Shown piece after piece: positions 50,767 through 60,880 of a stretch of 64,000 nucleotides of DNA. Within the stretch, counting starts at the first letter, position 1; each line of letters opens with the position of its first letter. Under the pieces are notes generated by a model. That model saw only the letters and a list, made by a program, of their open reading frames with translations. It did no database searches and was not told the origin of the DNA. The translations under genes and the position numbers were made by a program. The DNA comes from Priestia abyssalis (GTDB taxonomy: Bacteria; Bacillota; Bacilli; Bacillales; Bacillaceae_H), in contig NZ_KV917369.1 in the NCBI RefSeq assembly GCF_002019595.1, positions 1,140,417 through 1,204,416 of the forward strand, in the 5' to 3' direction.

Positions 50767-52092
50767 TTGAAAGTACTCATTTCATTGTCCAACAAATTAA
50801 TGCAAAAGTATTTACCAGATCCATTTTTATTTGTCATCATTCTTACTTTCTTTGTAGGGGGCTTGTCTCTTGTTTTGACAGATAGTACACCTGTGCAGGT
50901 TGTGGAATATTGGGGCGGGGGATTTTGGGGCTTGCTCGCGTTTTCTATGCAGATGGTTCTTGTGCTCGTAACAGGTCATGTGCTGGCAAGCAGTCCATTC
51001 TTCAAAAAAGCGCTCGGGAGCTTAGCTTCTATACCGAAGTCACCTGGGCAGGCTATTGTTCTGGTTTCAATTATTTCTCTCATAGCAAGCTGGATCAACT
51101 GGGGATTCGGACTTGTTATTGGTGCATTGTTTGCGAAAGAGCTTGCTAAAAAAGTGGATGGTGTAGATTATCGTCTTCTAATAGCAAGCGCTTACAGCGG
51201 TTTCGTTATCTGGCACGGGGGCTTGTCAGGTTCCGTTCCGCTTACAATTGCAACCCCTGGTCATTTTAGTGAGGATATTATCGGGATTGTGCCGACAAGT
51301 GAAACTTTGTTTTCGACGTACAACCTAGTGATTGTGGCTGCTCTTTTCGTAGTAATGCCGATTTTAAATCGTCTGATGATGCCTTCTAAAGATCAAACGG
51401 TAGTTGTAGACCGTTCACTGCTCGAAGAAGCGGATTCACTTCAGGCCGCAGCAGTTGAAAGGTCGGAAATGACACCGGCAGATCGTCTTGAAAACAGCCG
51501 GGTTTTAGCTCTTGTAACAGGTCTTCTCGGACTTTTCTTTTTGGCTTTTTATGTTATGAAAAATGGCTTAAAAATCAACTTAGACATTGTCAATTTCTTG
51601 TTCTTATTTTTGGGGATTTTATTCCATGGAACGCCAAAGCGCTTTTTAGAAGCGGTGGGAAATGCTGTAAAAGGGGCAAGCGGTATTATCATCCAGTTCC
51701 CGTTTTACGCAGGTTTAATGGGCATTATGGTTTCTTCAGGGTTAGCGAACGTATTATCTGAAGCATTCGTTTCCATTTCCACGGAAAAAACGTTCCATAT
51801 GCTTGTGTTTTGGAGCGCTGGACTGGTGAACTTTTTTGTTCCTTCAGGCGGCGGACAATGGGCAGTACAAGCGCCTGTTATGCTGGAAGCAGCACAAAAT
51901 ATGGGTGTTTCCATGTCAAAAACAGCCATGGCTGTTGCGTGGGGAGATGCCTGGACGAATATGATTCAGCCATTTTGGGCATTGCCGGCTCTTGCTATTG
52001 CGGGACTGAAGGCGAAAGACATTATGGGATTTTGTTTAATTACACTATTGGTAAGCGGTGCAATTATTTCTTTGGGCTTCTTTTTCTTCTAA
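50767..52092 (+). CDS. short-chain fatty acid permease (AtoE family)
   Basis: The 441-aa protein with about 11-12 helices fits the AtoE family in length and in segments such as WINWGFGLVIGALFAKEL, GFVIWHGGLSGSVPL and FVPSGGGQWAVQAPVML. It should import butyrate or similar acids. The start is TTG 50767, 6 nt after GGGGGAG. No atoDAB-like genes accompany it. A hairpin repeat follows its stop. Confidence 0.88.
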   Translation: MKVLISLSNKLMQKYLPDPFLFVIILTFFVGGLSLVLTDSTPVQVVEYWGGGFWGLLAFSMQMVLVLVTGHVLASSPFFKKALGSLASIPKSPGQAIVLVSIISLIASWINWGFGLVIGALFAKELAKKVDGVDYRLLIASAYSGFVIWHGGLSGSVPLTIATPGHFSEDIIGIVPTSETLFSTYNLVIVAALFVVMPILNRLMMPSKDQTVVVDRSLLEEADSLQAAAVERSEMTPADRLENSRVLALVTGLLGLFFLAFYVMKNGLKINLDIVNFLFLFLGILFHGTPKRFLEAVGNAVKGASGIIIQFPFYAGLMGIMVSSGLANVLSEAFVSISTEKTFHMLVFWSAGLVNFFVPSGGGQWAVQAPVMLEAAQNMGVSMSKTAMAVAWGDAWTNMIQPFWALPALAIAGLKAKDIMGFCLITLLVSGAIISLGFFFF

Positions 52093-52109
52093 TGTTTCAA
52101 AGTAAAGAT

Positions 52110-52217
52110 AATGACTCAAAAGGTATAAAAAGCACATTTTTTGAGTCATTATCCTGAAAGGCACCGTCATGATAGTCCACACCAAGAGATTATACGACGG
52201 GTCCTTTCAGTGAAAAA
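52110..52217. repeat. 105-bp hairpin repeat, copy 2
   Basis: Two hairpins in a row: AATGACTCAAAA with TTTTGAGTCATT, and CTGAAAGG-type with GACGGGTCCTTTCAG. The unit matches 15602-15712. Here it can serve as the terminator of the fatty acid permease gene. Confidence 0.65.
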
Positions 52218-52465
52218 AATTTTTGTGATTTATTAGAGACTTATGAGATAGCCCCCTTTTTTAGATATGTCGGAGTCAATTGTTGATTTTTGGTTGATTC
52301 GTTTAAAGTGGATATTTCGAACGCTTTCAGTAAAACCTGAAAGTACATAGATAAAAACGAACATAGAAATGAATGGTATATACGTTTGTTTTCTTCTATG
52401 TCAATGAGCTGAACTTAGAGCAACTCCAAAAAGAAAAAAAGTCCAAAGATGCGTATATTCCCCTC

Positions 52466-52493
52466 TTGAAACCTTTTTGATATTTGTTATAAT
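52466..52493 (+). promoter_or_regulatory. promoter of the purine permease gene
   Basis: TTGAAA (52466-52471), 16 bp, TATAAT (52488-52493). No purine riboswitch sequence follows in the leader. Confidence 0.65.
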
Positions 52494-52559
52494 ATCAGCG
52501 GTGACTCATTATTTGAGATTCATCGGGTGGGAGAGGGATATTGGAAAAGAAGGAATAAG

Positions 52560-53861
52560 ATGTTGAAAGCGTTCTTCGACAAACAATTTAAAATCAATGA
52601 ACACAACACGACTCTTGGAAAAGAGAGCATGGCTGGAGTGGTGGCTTTTTTATCCGTGGTGTACATTATCGCCATTAATGCGGCGATTTTGGCTGATGCT
52701 GGAATCCCATTAGAAGCAGGGATCTTCACGACGGTTATCACGTCATTGTTAGGATGCTTAATCATGGCGTTTTGGGCAAATGCCCCGATCATATTAGTGC
52801 CTGGTATGGGAATCAATGCGTTGTTCACATATACGATGGTACAGTCAATGGGGTTGGCGTGGCAAGAAGCACTCGGAGTGGTGTTTATCTCAGGGGCTTT
52901 ATTTACCGTGCTGGCATTTTCCCGTTTATCCGTTCTGCTGATGAAGTCGATTCCACAATCGCTGAAGGAAGCAATTACGGTGGGGGTAGGACTTTTTCTC
53001 ACTTTTATTGGACTGCAAAAAGGCGGTATCGTTCAATCAAGTGAGACGACGTTTGTGGCACTTGGAAATTTAAGCGACCTGCATGTCATTAGCACGTTAA
53101 TCACTCTAGTGATCACCATTGTGTTGTTTATTCGAAATGTTCGCGGAAACTTCTTGTTAAGTATGGCGGCGGGGACATTGATTGCTTTTGTATTAGGGCA
53201 AGTGAAGCCAATAGAACCAGTCGCGTCAGATGCAGGCTTGCAAGTATTCTTCGAGGCCGTTGGAGCTTTCTCATTTTCATCCATTGCCTCTATGACTTTT
53301 TGGGCGGCCGTTTTTTCATTAACGATGGTCATCGTTTTTGAGAATATCGGATTAATTCACGGTCATTTGGGCATGACGGGACATGATGAGAAATTTCAAC
53401 GTGCGTTTCAAGCCAATGCTATTTCGGTTGTGACAAGCGGTATCTTTGGCACAAGTCCTACTGTCTCGTCTGTTGAAAGTGCAGCGGGTATTGCGTCAGG
53501 CGGACGTACAGGTATGACGTCATTTGTGACGGGCTTGTTATTTTTAACATCGTTGTTTTTCATACCTGTCATTAAGATGGTTCCTGACAGTGCGATTGCA
53601 CCGATTTTAATCGTCATTGGCGGTTTAATGATTCAAAACATTAAACACATCAACTTGCAAGACTTAACGGAAGGTTTTCCTGCCTTTTTAATTATTGCGC
53701 TTATTCCGCTCACATACAGTATAGCTGATGGTATTGCCTTCGGTTTTATTGCCTATCCGATCTTGAAAGCGGCATTGGGCAAAATGCGCGAAGTTTCGGC
53801 ATTCATGTATGTTGTAGCGTTTTTGTTCTTTTTAAACTTTGTGTTGCATTATATAAGCTGA
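52560..53861 (+). CDS. NCS2-family purine permease, AzgA/PbuG-like
   Basis: The 433-aa protein with about 12-14 helices opens with SMAGVVAFLSVVYIIAINAA and contains GMGINALFTYT and GTSPTVSSVESAAGIASGGRTG, the AzgA-group signatures. It should import hypoxanthine, guanine or adenine with protons. ATG 52560 follows AAGGAATAAG; an in-frame GTG at 52527 lacks a site. It is a single gene. Confidence 0.88.
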   Translation: MLKAFFDKQFKINEHNTTLGKESMAGVVAFLSVVYIIAINAAILADAGIPLEAGIFTTVITSLLGCLIMAFWANAPIILVPGMGINALFTYTMVQSMGLAWQEALGVVFISGALFTVLAFSRLSVLLMKSIPQSLKEAITVGVGLFLTFIGLQKGGIVQSSETTFVALGNLSDLHVISTLITLVITIVLFIRNVRGNFLLSMAAGTLIAFVLGQVKPIEPVASDAGLQVFFEAVGAFSFSSIASMTFWAAVFSLTMVIVFENIGLIHGHLGMTGHDEKFQRAFQANAISVVTSGIFGTSPTVSSVESAAGIASGGRTGMTSFVTGLLFLTSLFFIPVIKMVPDSAIAPILIVIGGLMIQNIKHINLQDLTEGFPAFLIIALIPLTYSIADGIAFGFIAYPILKAALGKMREVSAFMYVVAFLFFLNFVLHYIS

Positions 53862-53866
53862 TAGAG

Positions 53867-53896
53867 CCTCCTGTCACATGACAGGAGGTTTTTTTA
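53867..53896 (+). terminator. terminator of the purine permease gene
   Basis: CCTCCTGTCA pairs with TGACAGGAGG around two bases, followed by seven T. Confidence 0.9.
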
Positions 53897-53962
53897 CATG
53901 GTTTATTCAGTACGTGTTCATTCAGGGAGGGCGGATAGAAAAAGGTGAAATCAAAAATATGC

Positions 53963-53988
53963 TGAAACTTTTACCCGGCGTTTTCGTA
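53963..53988 (+). promoter_or_regulatory. SigW-type ECF promoter
   Basis: TGAAAC (53963-53968), exactly 16 bp, CGTA (53985-53988), with TTTT after the -35 box, matches the SigW consensus. Transcription would begin near 53995 and rules out the ATG at 53988 as start. Confidence 0.75.
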
Positions 53989-54023
53989 TGAGTAAGATAG
54001 AAAACAAAAAGGGATGGGGAATA

Positions 54024-55391
54024 ATGGATAAATGGATTGAAAAGGCGAACAGGATAACAGTCATTCCTGACCATTACAAGTTAGTCGTTCAAGAGCTTTC
54101 AGAGAATGAAGAGAGAAAATTTGTTCATCTCCTGTGGGAGAATGAACAAAATGCAGATGAAACCATTTCTTTTACATTTAATGAAGATACGGGAGAGGTA
54201 AACCATTTTGCAACGGACTATAGAGATGACAGTAACGCTGGTGTGGACATGGATGAATGTATGCAGCAATTCATCAAACAGGCGGCTCCTTCGCTTTTGT
54301 CCAAATCGTTAATGAAAATAGTCGAGCCTCATGCGGCAGGAAGGGAGGAAGTATCGTATTGCCAGCATTCAGGGGGTGTGATGATTCCATTTACTGGGTG
54401 CTATTTTTTCTTTGAAGACGGGCAGATGGAGAGCTTCAGTTATTATGAGTTAATAGACGAACCTGTCATGCCGGCACACATCGTTCCGAAAGAACAAGTG
54501 CTAAATAAGGTAAAGCATGAGCAAAAAATGGACTTTGTTTATACTCATGATGAACAAGGGTGCCGACTGATGTATGATCCGAACCCATCGACTGCGTTTA
54601 TTGTAGCGGAAACCGGTGAAAACTTGCATGACGAGTCCCATTATGAACTACCGCCTTCTTCTCCAATAGAACGGGTGGAAGCAAGGGGAGAACTGGAAAC
54701 GTTTTTGCAGCTGCAGGAAGACCAATACGATAAGACCGTTTTAAAGGAAGAAGACGGTGAACTGACAATCGGCTACCTGCCGAAAGGCTGGGTAGTGCCT
54801 CAGGAAAAAGAAGGTTCGTATAAAGCTTATTTTGAAAGTCGTTTTTCCAAACTTCACTATTTAAAAAATGGTGCTATTTGTACATATGACCAATCTTCAG
54901 GACAGCTTCTCCAGTTCTTCAGCGGACGAACATCAACGGGTGCATACGATCTGACAGACGAGGAATGTTTCGAGCGGGCGCTCCAATTTTTATCGGCTGC
55001 TTTTCCGAATTATGAACGATACATGAGAGTGTGGAAAAAAGAAGATGATGAGCAAGAGGAAAAAGAGGAAAAAGCCTTCTTTCATTTTAGTGCGTATGTA
55101 AATGGCATTCGTTTGAATTTAGAGATGGTGATGGTCAATGTCAATCGAACGACGGGGCTGATTGAACATTACGCTTCCTTCCCATACAAAATTATAGAAG
55201 CGGCGGAAAACTTTTCACCTCAGCCTGTTATATCGGAGCAGGAAGCACTCGATATTTATTTGCGTGACATCGATGTGAAGTTAAAATGGCATAAGAGAGA
55301 AGATGATGGATATTGTCTTGTCTATCAGCCTGCTTTTTCAAAAGGTGATATTTATGGGATTGATGCAATGACAGGGGAAATCGAGCATTAA
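54024..55391 (+). CDS. YcdB/YcdC-repeat-like protein under a SigW promoter
   Basis: The 455-aa protein has two internally similar halves. Each holds segments of the form FTFNEDTGEVNHF or VNRTTGLIEHYAS followed by a peptide rich in acidic residues, as in the YcdB/YcdC (PepSY-like) domain. No signal peptide is seen, so it is probably cytoplasmic. ATG 54024 follows GGGATGGGGAA. Its SigW-type promoter implies induction by envelope stress. The function is unknown. Confidence 0.7.
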   Translation: MDKWIEKANRITVIPDHYKLVVQELSENEERKFVHLLWENEQNADETISFTFNEDTGEVNHFATDYRDDSNAGVDMDECMQQFIKQAAPSLLSKSLMKIVEPHAAGREEVSYCQHSGGVMIPFTGCYFFFEDGQMESFSYYELIDEPVMPAHIVPKEQVLNKVKHEQKMDFVYTHDEQGCRLMYDPNPSTAFIVAETGENLHDESHYELPPSSPIERVEARGELETFLQLQEDQYDKTVLKEEDGELTIGYLPKGWVVPQEKEGSYKAYFESRFSKLHYLKNGAICTYDQSSGQLLQFFSGRTSTGAYDLTDEECFERALQFLSAAFPNYERYMRVWKKEDDEQEEKEEKAFFHFSAYVNGIRLNLEMVMVNVNRTTGLIEHYASFPYKIIEAAENFSPQPVISEQEALDIYLRDIDVKLKWHKREDDGYCLVYQPAFSKGDIYGIDAMTGEIEH

Positions 55392-55499
55392 ATACATGCT
55401 CAATAATGTTTTATCCTACATTCAAAGGTTTCTTTCTCAAAGTCCATCATGTTATGGTATAATAAAAGTTATGTGCAATAACGAATAAAGGAGTAATAG

Positions 55500-57101
<1,602 letters not shown>

Positions 57102-57104
57102 AAA

Positions 57105-57150
57105 AGAAGCAATCCAAGTTGTCACTTCAACTTGGATTGCTTCTTTTTTA
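57105..57150 (+). terminator. terminator of ykpA
   Basis: AGAAGCAATCCAAGTTG pairs exactly with 57128-57144, followed by TTTTT. Confidence 0.92.
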
Positions 57151-57319
57151 TTGAGTGCAGCAACTGAAGAGGGTCGCTTTATCCTGAATTAGGAAGCAGC
57201 AAGACCTAGATCCTTTATCCTTTATGTAGTATTTTTATGAAAAAAAGAGGGGATTTTGATTCTAACGGATTAAGGAAGAAAGTATGAATAGAGTATGGTA
57301 TATAAAAAGGGGGGGAACG

Positions 57320-57682
57320 ATGGGAGTTCGGCTTATTAAAGTCTCCGCTGTGTATTTTGCGATTGGGGCGTTACTAGGTTTTTACATGTCCATTGCCCAT
57401 ACTTACACGCTCACACCTGTTCATGTCCATATTAATTTACTAGGGTGGACGGCCTTAACACTAGCTGGGATCATTTATCATGTTTTTCCGCAAGCAGCTG
57501 CTACTAAAGCGGCAAAAATTCATTTTTGGCTTCATAATATCGGATTGCCTATCATGATGATTGCTCTTGCATTTGTGGTGCTGGGATATGAACAACTAGT
57601 CGCGTTTACGGCAATTGGAGGAACGATTACAGTCATTGCTGTGTTATTTTTCGTTTATAATGTGTTAAAAAACGTTAAATAA
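57320..57682 (+). CDS. small membrane protein resembling a heme-copper oxidase subunit I fragment
   Basis: The 120-aa protein has four helices with paired histidines in YTLTPVHVHINLLGW, and further His in IIYHVFP and FWLHNIG. Such short CcoN/NorB-like proteins occur in Bacillus and are sometimes annotated cytochrome-c oxidase, but a single oxidase core would need 12 helices, so it cannot be a complete oxidase. ATG 57320 follows a run of seven G. Confidence 0.7.
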   Translation: MGVRLIKVSAVYFAIGALLGFYMSIAHTYTLTPVHVHINLLGWTALTLAGIIYHVFPQAAATKAAKIHFWLHNIGLPIMMIALAFVVLGYEQLVAFTAIGGTITVIAVLFFVYNVLKNVK

Positions 57683-57703
57683 AAGAATGCACGAAAGTGA
57701 TAA

Positions 57704-57757
57704 AAAACGCCGCGAACAGCTAGTTGGATTTCCATCAGCTTTTGCCGGCGTTTTATT
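57704..57757 (+). terminator. terminator after the oxidase-like gene
   Basis: AAAACGCCG pairs with CGGCGTTTT around a long loop with an inner AGCT arm, followed by ATTT. Confidence 0.65.
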
Positions 57758-57886
57758 TAATATATGGACAAAATACAGGGTTGTTTTGGGGGAAATTGTC
57801 GTCAAAATTAATCATTTATAAAAAGGGAAAACAGAAAGTATCCTCGAATAATAAAGTAATGTTAATTTTAAAGGAGGATGGAGAAT

Positions 57887-58150
57887 ATGAACGAACAAGA
57901 ACAATTAAAACGTATCCGTGAATTGGCACATAACATTATTCAAAGCGGTTTGCAGGACGGTACTCATTATGATGAATGGCAATTGCGAAATGTCACTGAA
58001 TTACTTGCTCGTTCAGTTGTAGATTTAACCAATTTAAACCTTGGTGCTGACATTGACCCTCCAACCTCATTAAAAGCAACGATAAGTAAGATGAAAATGG
58101 CCTATAATGAGATGGATTCACAGCAAAGGAAAAACGGTTCGGTTGTATAA
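57887..58150 (+). CDS. hypothetical protein, 87 aa
   Basis: This soluble helical protein opens MNEQEQLKRIRELAHNIIQS and ends in a basic, Gln-rich stretch. Its ribosome site AAAGGAGG stands about 9 nt before ATG 57887; the ATG at 57878 is inside that site. No family is recognised. Three short genes of unknown role follow one another here. Confidence 0.65.
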   Translation: MNEQEQLKRIRELAHNIIQSGLQDGTHYDEWQLRNVTELLARSVVDLTNLNLGADIDPPTSLKATISKMKMAYNEMDSQQRKNGSVV

Positions 58151-58275
58151 CAAATCATATTGAAAAGGCAGTTTAAAGGCAAAATGTTTACTGGCTAAGG
58201 AAACCATGATGTAATAATCATGAAGGCGTTCTTTTCTCCATATATTGAAAGAAAAGAGAAAAGTGGTGACGCTTC

Positions 58276-58434
58276 ATGAACATCTCGTTTGAAACAGTTA
58301 TTTTATGGTTGGTTTCAGGCGTATTTTTCTTTTTAATGCTTATGATCGTCTTATCACTCATATCCATTTTTATCAAACGTAAATCACGGCATCAAGAGGA
58401 AGAGAAACAAACAGAGTTTGATGAATTGGAGTAA
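58276..58434 (+). CDS. small single-helix membrane protein, 52 aa
   Basis: It has one TM helix (about residues 7-33, ILWLVSGVFFFLMLMIVLSL) followed by a basic then acidic tail (KRKSRHQEEEKQTEFDELE). ATG 58276 follows AGTGGTGA. Composition and codon use are protein-like. The function is unknown. Confidence 0.6.
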   Translation: MNISFETVILWLVSGVFFFLMLMIVLSLISIFIKRKSRHQEEEKQTEFDELE

Positions 58435-58487
58435 AAGAAAGTAGTTCTAGAAGTTTTGAGACGCGGCATATATATTCACTTGTAGTA

Positions 58488-58531
58488 AGAGGCGAAGTCC
58501 AAAAATGCTTTGGACTTCGCCTCTTTTTTTG
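58488..58531 (+). terminator. terminator after the small membrane protein gene
   Basis: AGAGGCGAAGTCCAAA pairs exactly with 58509-58524, followed by T6. Confidence 0.9.
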
Positions 58532-58597
58532 GGCTAATAAGAAAGTTTCTCTCTTTCAACGAACTCTGTTAGCCAAATGTTATGTACATATGCAGCA

Positions 58598-58720
58598 TTA
58601 TCTTTTCTTTGCTTGTTTAGCTGATTTTACGTCCATTTCTTTACTGAATTCCGTATCCGCTGCTAGGTTTGGATTGGCTGTTTCTTGACTTACTTTGTTT
58701 TGACGTCCTTTTTTTGCCAT
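58598..58720 (-). CDS. probable small acid-soluble spore protein, gamma-like
   Basis: The 40-aa protein opens MAKKGRQNKVSQETANPNLA and ends KSAKQAKKR; in between, ADTEFSKEMDVKSAK recalls the TEFASETDVQxVKxQN repeat of gamma-type SASPs. It is very rich in Lys, Asn and Gln. ATG 58720 follows AAAGGAGG. If correct, it would be made in the forespore. The family match is short and only moderate. Confidence 0.5.
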   Translation of the reverse strand: MAKKGRQNKVSQETANPNLAADTEFSKEMDVKSAKQAKKR

Positions 58721-58861
58721 GGTTCATTCCTCCTTTCTTCTGACAACGAATGTAGTTTATACCTCCATAAATGTTTTTATTCATTCATAAGAGCAAATTT
58801 AATAGAGTTTATATTGTTTGCTTTTTCGTGTAAACTAACAAAAACAGGAGGAATGGTGAAA

Positions 58862-59050
58862 ATGACGTTAAATGAACACGATTACGCCATTATTGAGCAA
58901 GCGCTGAAAACAGCTGCCGCCAATAGCACCGATTATGAGGAAATTTATCAGTATGAGGGTGTACTAAAGAAGTTGAAGCAAGAGACAGGTATGAAGTATC
59001 CTGTTCAGACTGACGGGTTTCGTTATGACTATGATGACTTCACCTCATAA
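58862..59050 (+). CDS. small conserved hypothetical protein, 62 aa
   Basis: This acidic helical protein opens MTLNEHDYAIIEQALKTAAA and ends GFRYDYDDFTS. ATG 58862 follows AGGAGG by 10 nt. It is divergent from the SASP-like gene. No function is known. Confidence 0.65.
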   Translation: MTLNEHDYAIIEQALKTAAANSTDYEEIYQYEGVLKKLKQETGMKYPVQTDGFRYDYDDFTS

Positions 59051-59086
59051 AAAAGGCAAAGGGCTAATTTGGCCCTTTGCCTTTTT
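59051..59086 (+). terminator. terminator of the 62-aa gene
   Basis: AAAAGGCAAAGGGC pairs with GCCCTTTGCCTTTT. Confidence 0.9.
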
Positions 59087-59109
59087 AGTAAGAAAGTTTA
59101 AAGTTTTCG

Positions 59110-59160
59110 ACATTCATGTCTAGCTCCATTGCCTATATGAGCTGCTTGTGCTTTTCTTAT
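59110..59160. repeat. partial copy of the interspersed repeat at the HAD gene stop
   Basis: It includes TGTCTAGCTCCATTGCC and GTGCTTTTCTTATGAG, like the ends of the repeat at 21667-21811. The HAD gene stop (TTA at 59157-59159) lies within its last bases. Confidence 0.45.
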
Positions 59161-59969
59161 GAGTGAGTCACATTTTGTTCACAGGCATTTTTCTCAAGAA
59201 TCACCTTTACGACTTCGCTTACCGTATCAACGACATAAGCCGCTTCTTTTTTCACATCTTCATGCGCATGGGAAATAGCAAAGCTGTTCGGTGTTAGTTT
59301 GAACATAGGGATATCATTAAAGGAATCTCCTACACAGGCAATTTCTTCGGGGTTAAGCTGCAAGTGTTTTAACAAGACTAAAAGGGCATTTCCTTTACTG
59401 ATGTTTTTCGGCATAATGTCCAGGCAGCCCTTTTCAGAAATGAACGTATCTACATCTTCGTGAAAAACATCCTGAATGGCTTGCTGCATTTCCAATACTT
59501 CCTCATGATGGCCTAATACGGTAATTTTAGAAGGGGTAAGTGACTGGCCGATTTCGGTTAACATATTGCCTTGCTCTTCAATTGGAAAGAAAAAGCGCTC
59601 TTCAATTTGCTGAATAATCTCATTCTTTTGTGCGACAAAGTTGATGTTATCAGAGCAAACGATGGTAATGTAACGATCTGAGCAAGCTGATTCATACAGT
59701 TTTTTAGCAAGTTCGTGTTCAAAAGTGCAAGAGTGAAGGGAAATATGATCATTGGTCAGCACAAATGCTCCGTTTTGGCTTACACGGTGGAATTGATCTC
59801 CAACGGCTTTCGCCACTTCCATAATTTCATTGTCCATTCTGCCTGAAGCGAGACAAATGTCTACATTATGCTTCCGCAATTGTTTTAATGCTTCTATATC
59901 ATGGGGCGCCACTTGATTTTTTTTATCAATTAACGTTCCATCTAAATCACTGACTAATAATTTAATCAT
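59157..59969 (-). CDS. Cof-type HAD-IIB phosphatase
   Basis: The 270-aa protein opens with the nucleophile motif SDLDGTLIDK and has LASGRM, a C2B cap, then KGNALLVLL and GDSFNDIPMF. Cof-type enzymes dephosphorylate sugar phosphates or similar molecules in the cytoplasm. It lies 2 bp behind the DeoR-type regulator gene and is surely co-transcribed with it. Sugar-phosphate metabolism is the likely context. Confidence 0.88.
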   Translation of the reverse strand: MIKLLVSDLDGTLIDKKNQVAPHDIEALKQLRKHNVDICLASGRMDNEIMEVAKAVGDQFHRVSQNGAFVLTNDHISLHSCTFEHELAKKLYESACSDRYITIVCSDNINFVAQKNEIIQQIEERFFFPIEEQGNMLTEIGQSLTPSKITVLGHHEEVLEMQQAIQDVFHEDVDTFISEKGCLDIMPKNISKGNALLVLLKHLQLNPEEIACVGDSFNDIPMFKLTPNSFAISHAHEDVKKEAAYVVDTVSEVVKVILEKNACEQNVTHS

Positions 59970-59971
59970 TT

Positions 59972-60736
59972 TTAAACTCCTCTCGTTGTTAAAAGCTCAA
60001 TCTCATATTGGTCAACAATACTTTGAAATGAATCATCAGGAGAACAATAAGTCACAATAATATCAATGTCTTCTAAAGGACATACATTGTAAAACATTTG
60101 CTTTCCGAACTTCGATTGATCGGCCAGGACAATGACTTGATTAGCCCGCTTAATCATTTCTTTCACAAGCAGTCCTTCCTCTTCATAAGGAGTTGACAGT
60201 CCGCTTTGAGTAATTCCGCATGCACCTAAAAAAAGCTTATCTACATGGTAGTTGCGAAGCATCTCAATGGCAGCCGCTCCGTATATATACTGCTGGGAAT
60301 GGTGGAGCTGTCCTCCTAATAAATGAATGGAAGCCACTTCTTTTTTTGACAATGTACTCGCAATTTGGATGGAATTTGTTACAATCGAATTTTGTTTCGT
60401 TTGCAAATAGTCAGCAATGAATTCAACGGTAGTAGATGCATCCAAAATAAGATACTCGTAATCTTTTATAAGGGAAACAGCCCGTTTGGCAATTTCTTTT
60501 TTTGCCTCGGGAACGTGTTTCAACCGCTGCTCATAGCTGGAAACTTCTTTAGAAAGGGCCGGTAAAATAGCGCCTCCCCTTGTTCGAACGATAGCTCCTT
60601 GTTCATCCAGCTTTACAAGATCCCTTCGTGCCGTATCCCGGGAAACTTCAAATTGCTCGCAAATATCTTCAATGCTGATTCGTTTATGTTTTTTTAAATG
60701 TTGTAAAATCTCTATCAATCGTTCTTCTTGATACAT
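59972..60736 (-). CDS. DeoR/GlpR-family transcriptional regulator
   Basis: The 254-aa protein has an N-terminal HTH (ISIEDICEQFEVSRDTARRD) and a C-terminal sugar-phosphate-sensing DeoRC domain (EYLILDASTT, VTNSIQIASTL, GACGITQSGLSTP). It should repress its operon and probably the divergent Gfo/Idh gene until a phosphorylated sugar binds. Start ATG 60736; the ribosome site is GAGGTGC. The 144-bp divergent spacer carries AACGCTTAAAAT, a weak cre-like sequence. Confidence 0.88.
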   Translation of the reverse strand: MYQEERLIEILQHLKKHKRISIEDICEQFEVSRDTARRDLVKLDEQGAIVRTRGGAILPALSKEVSSYEQRLKHVPEAKKEIAKRAVSLIKDYEYLILDASTTVEFIADYLQTKQNSIVTNSIQIASTLSKKEVASIHLLGGQLHHSQQYIYGAAAIEMLRNYHVDKLFLGACGITQSGLSTPYEEEGLLVKEMIKRANQVIVLADQSKFGKQMFYNVCPLEDIDIIVTYCSPDDSFQSIVDQYEIELLTTRGV

Positions 60737-60880
60737 GGCAGCACCTCAATATCATCTGTAAGTATATTTTAAGTGATATTAAGTTAATATGCAATTTCTT
60801 AATCGATTTTTACGTATAAATTTACAAAAACATTATAAACGCTTAAAATATAAGAAAATACATAAAAGGAGAGAAGCAGA

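Noticed and set aside
52220..52559. possible purine riboswitch before the purine permease
   Set aside because: The conserved purine-aptamer core sequences are absent; only a sigma-A promoter is visible.
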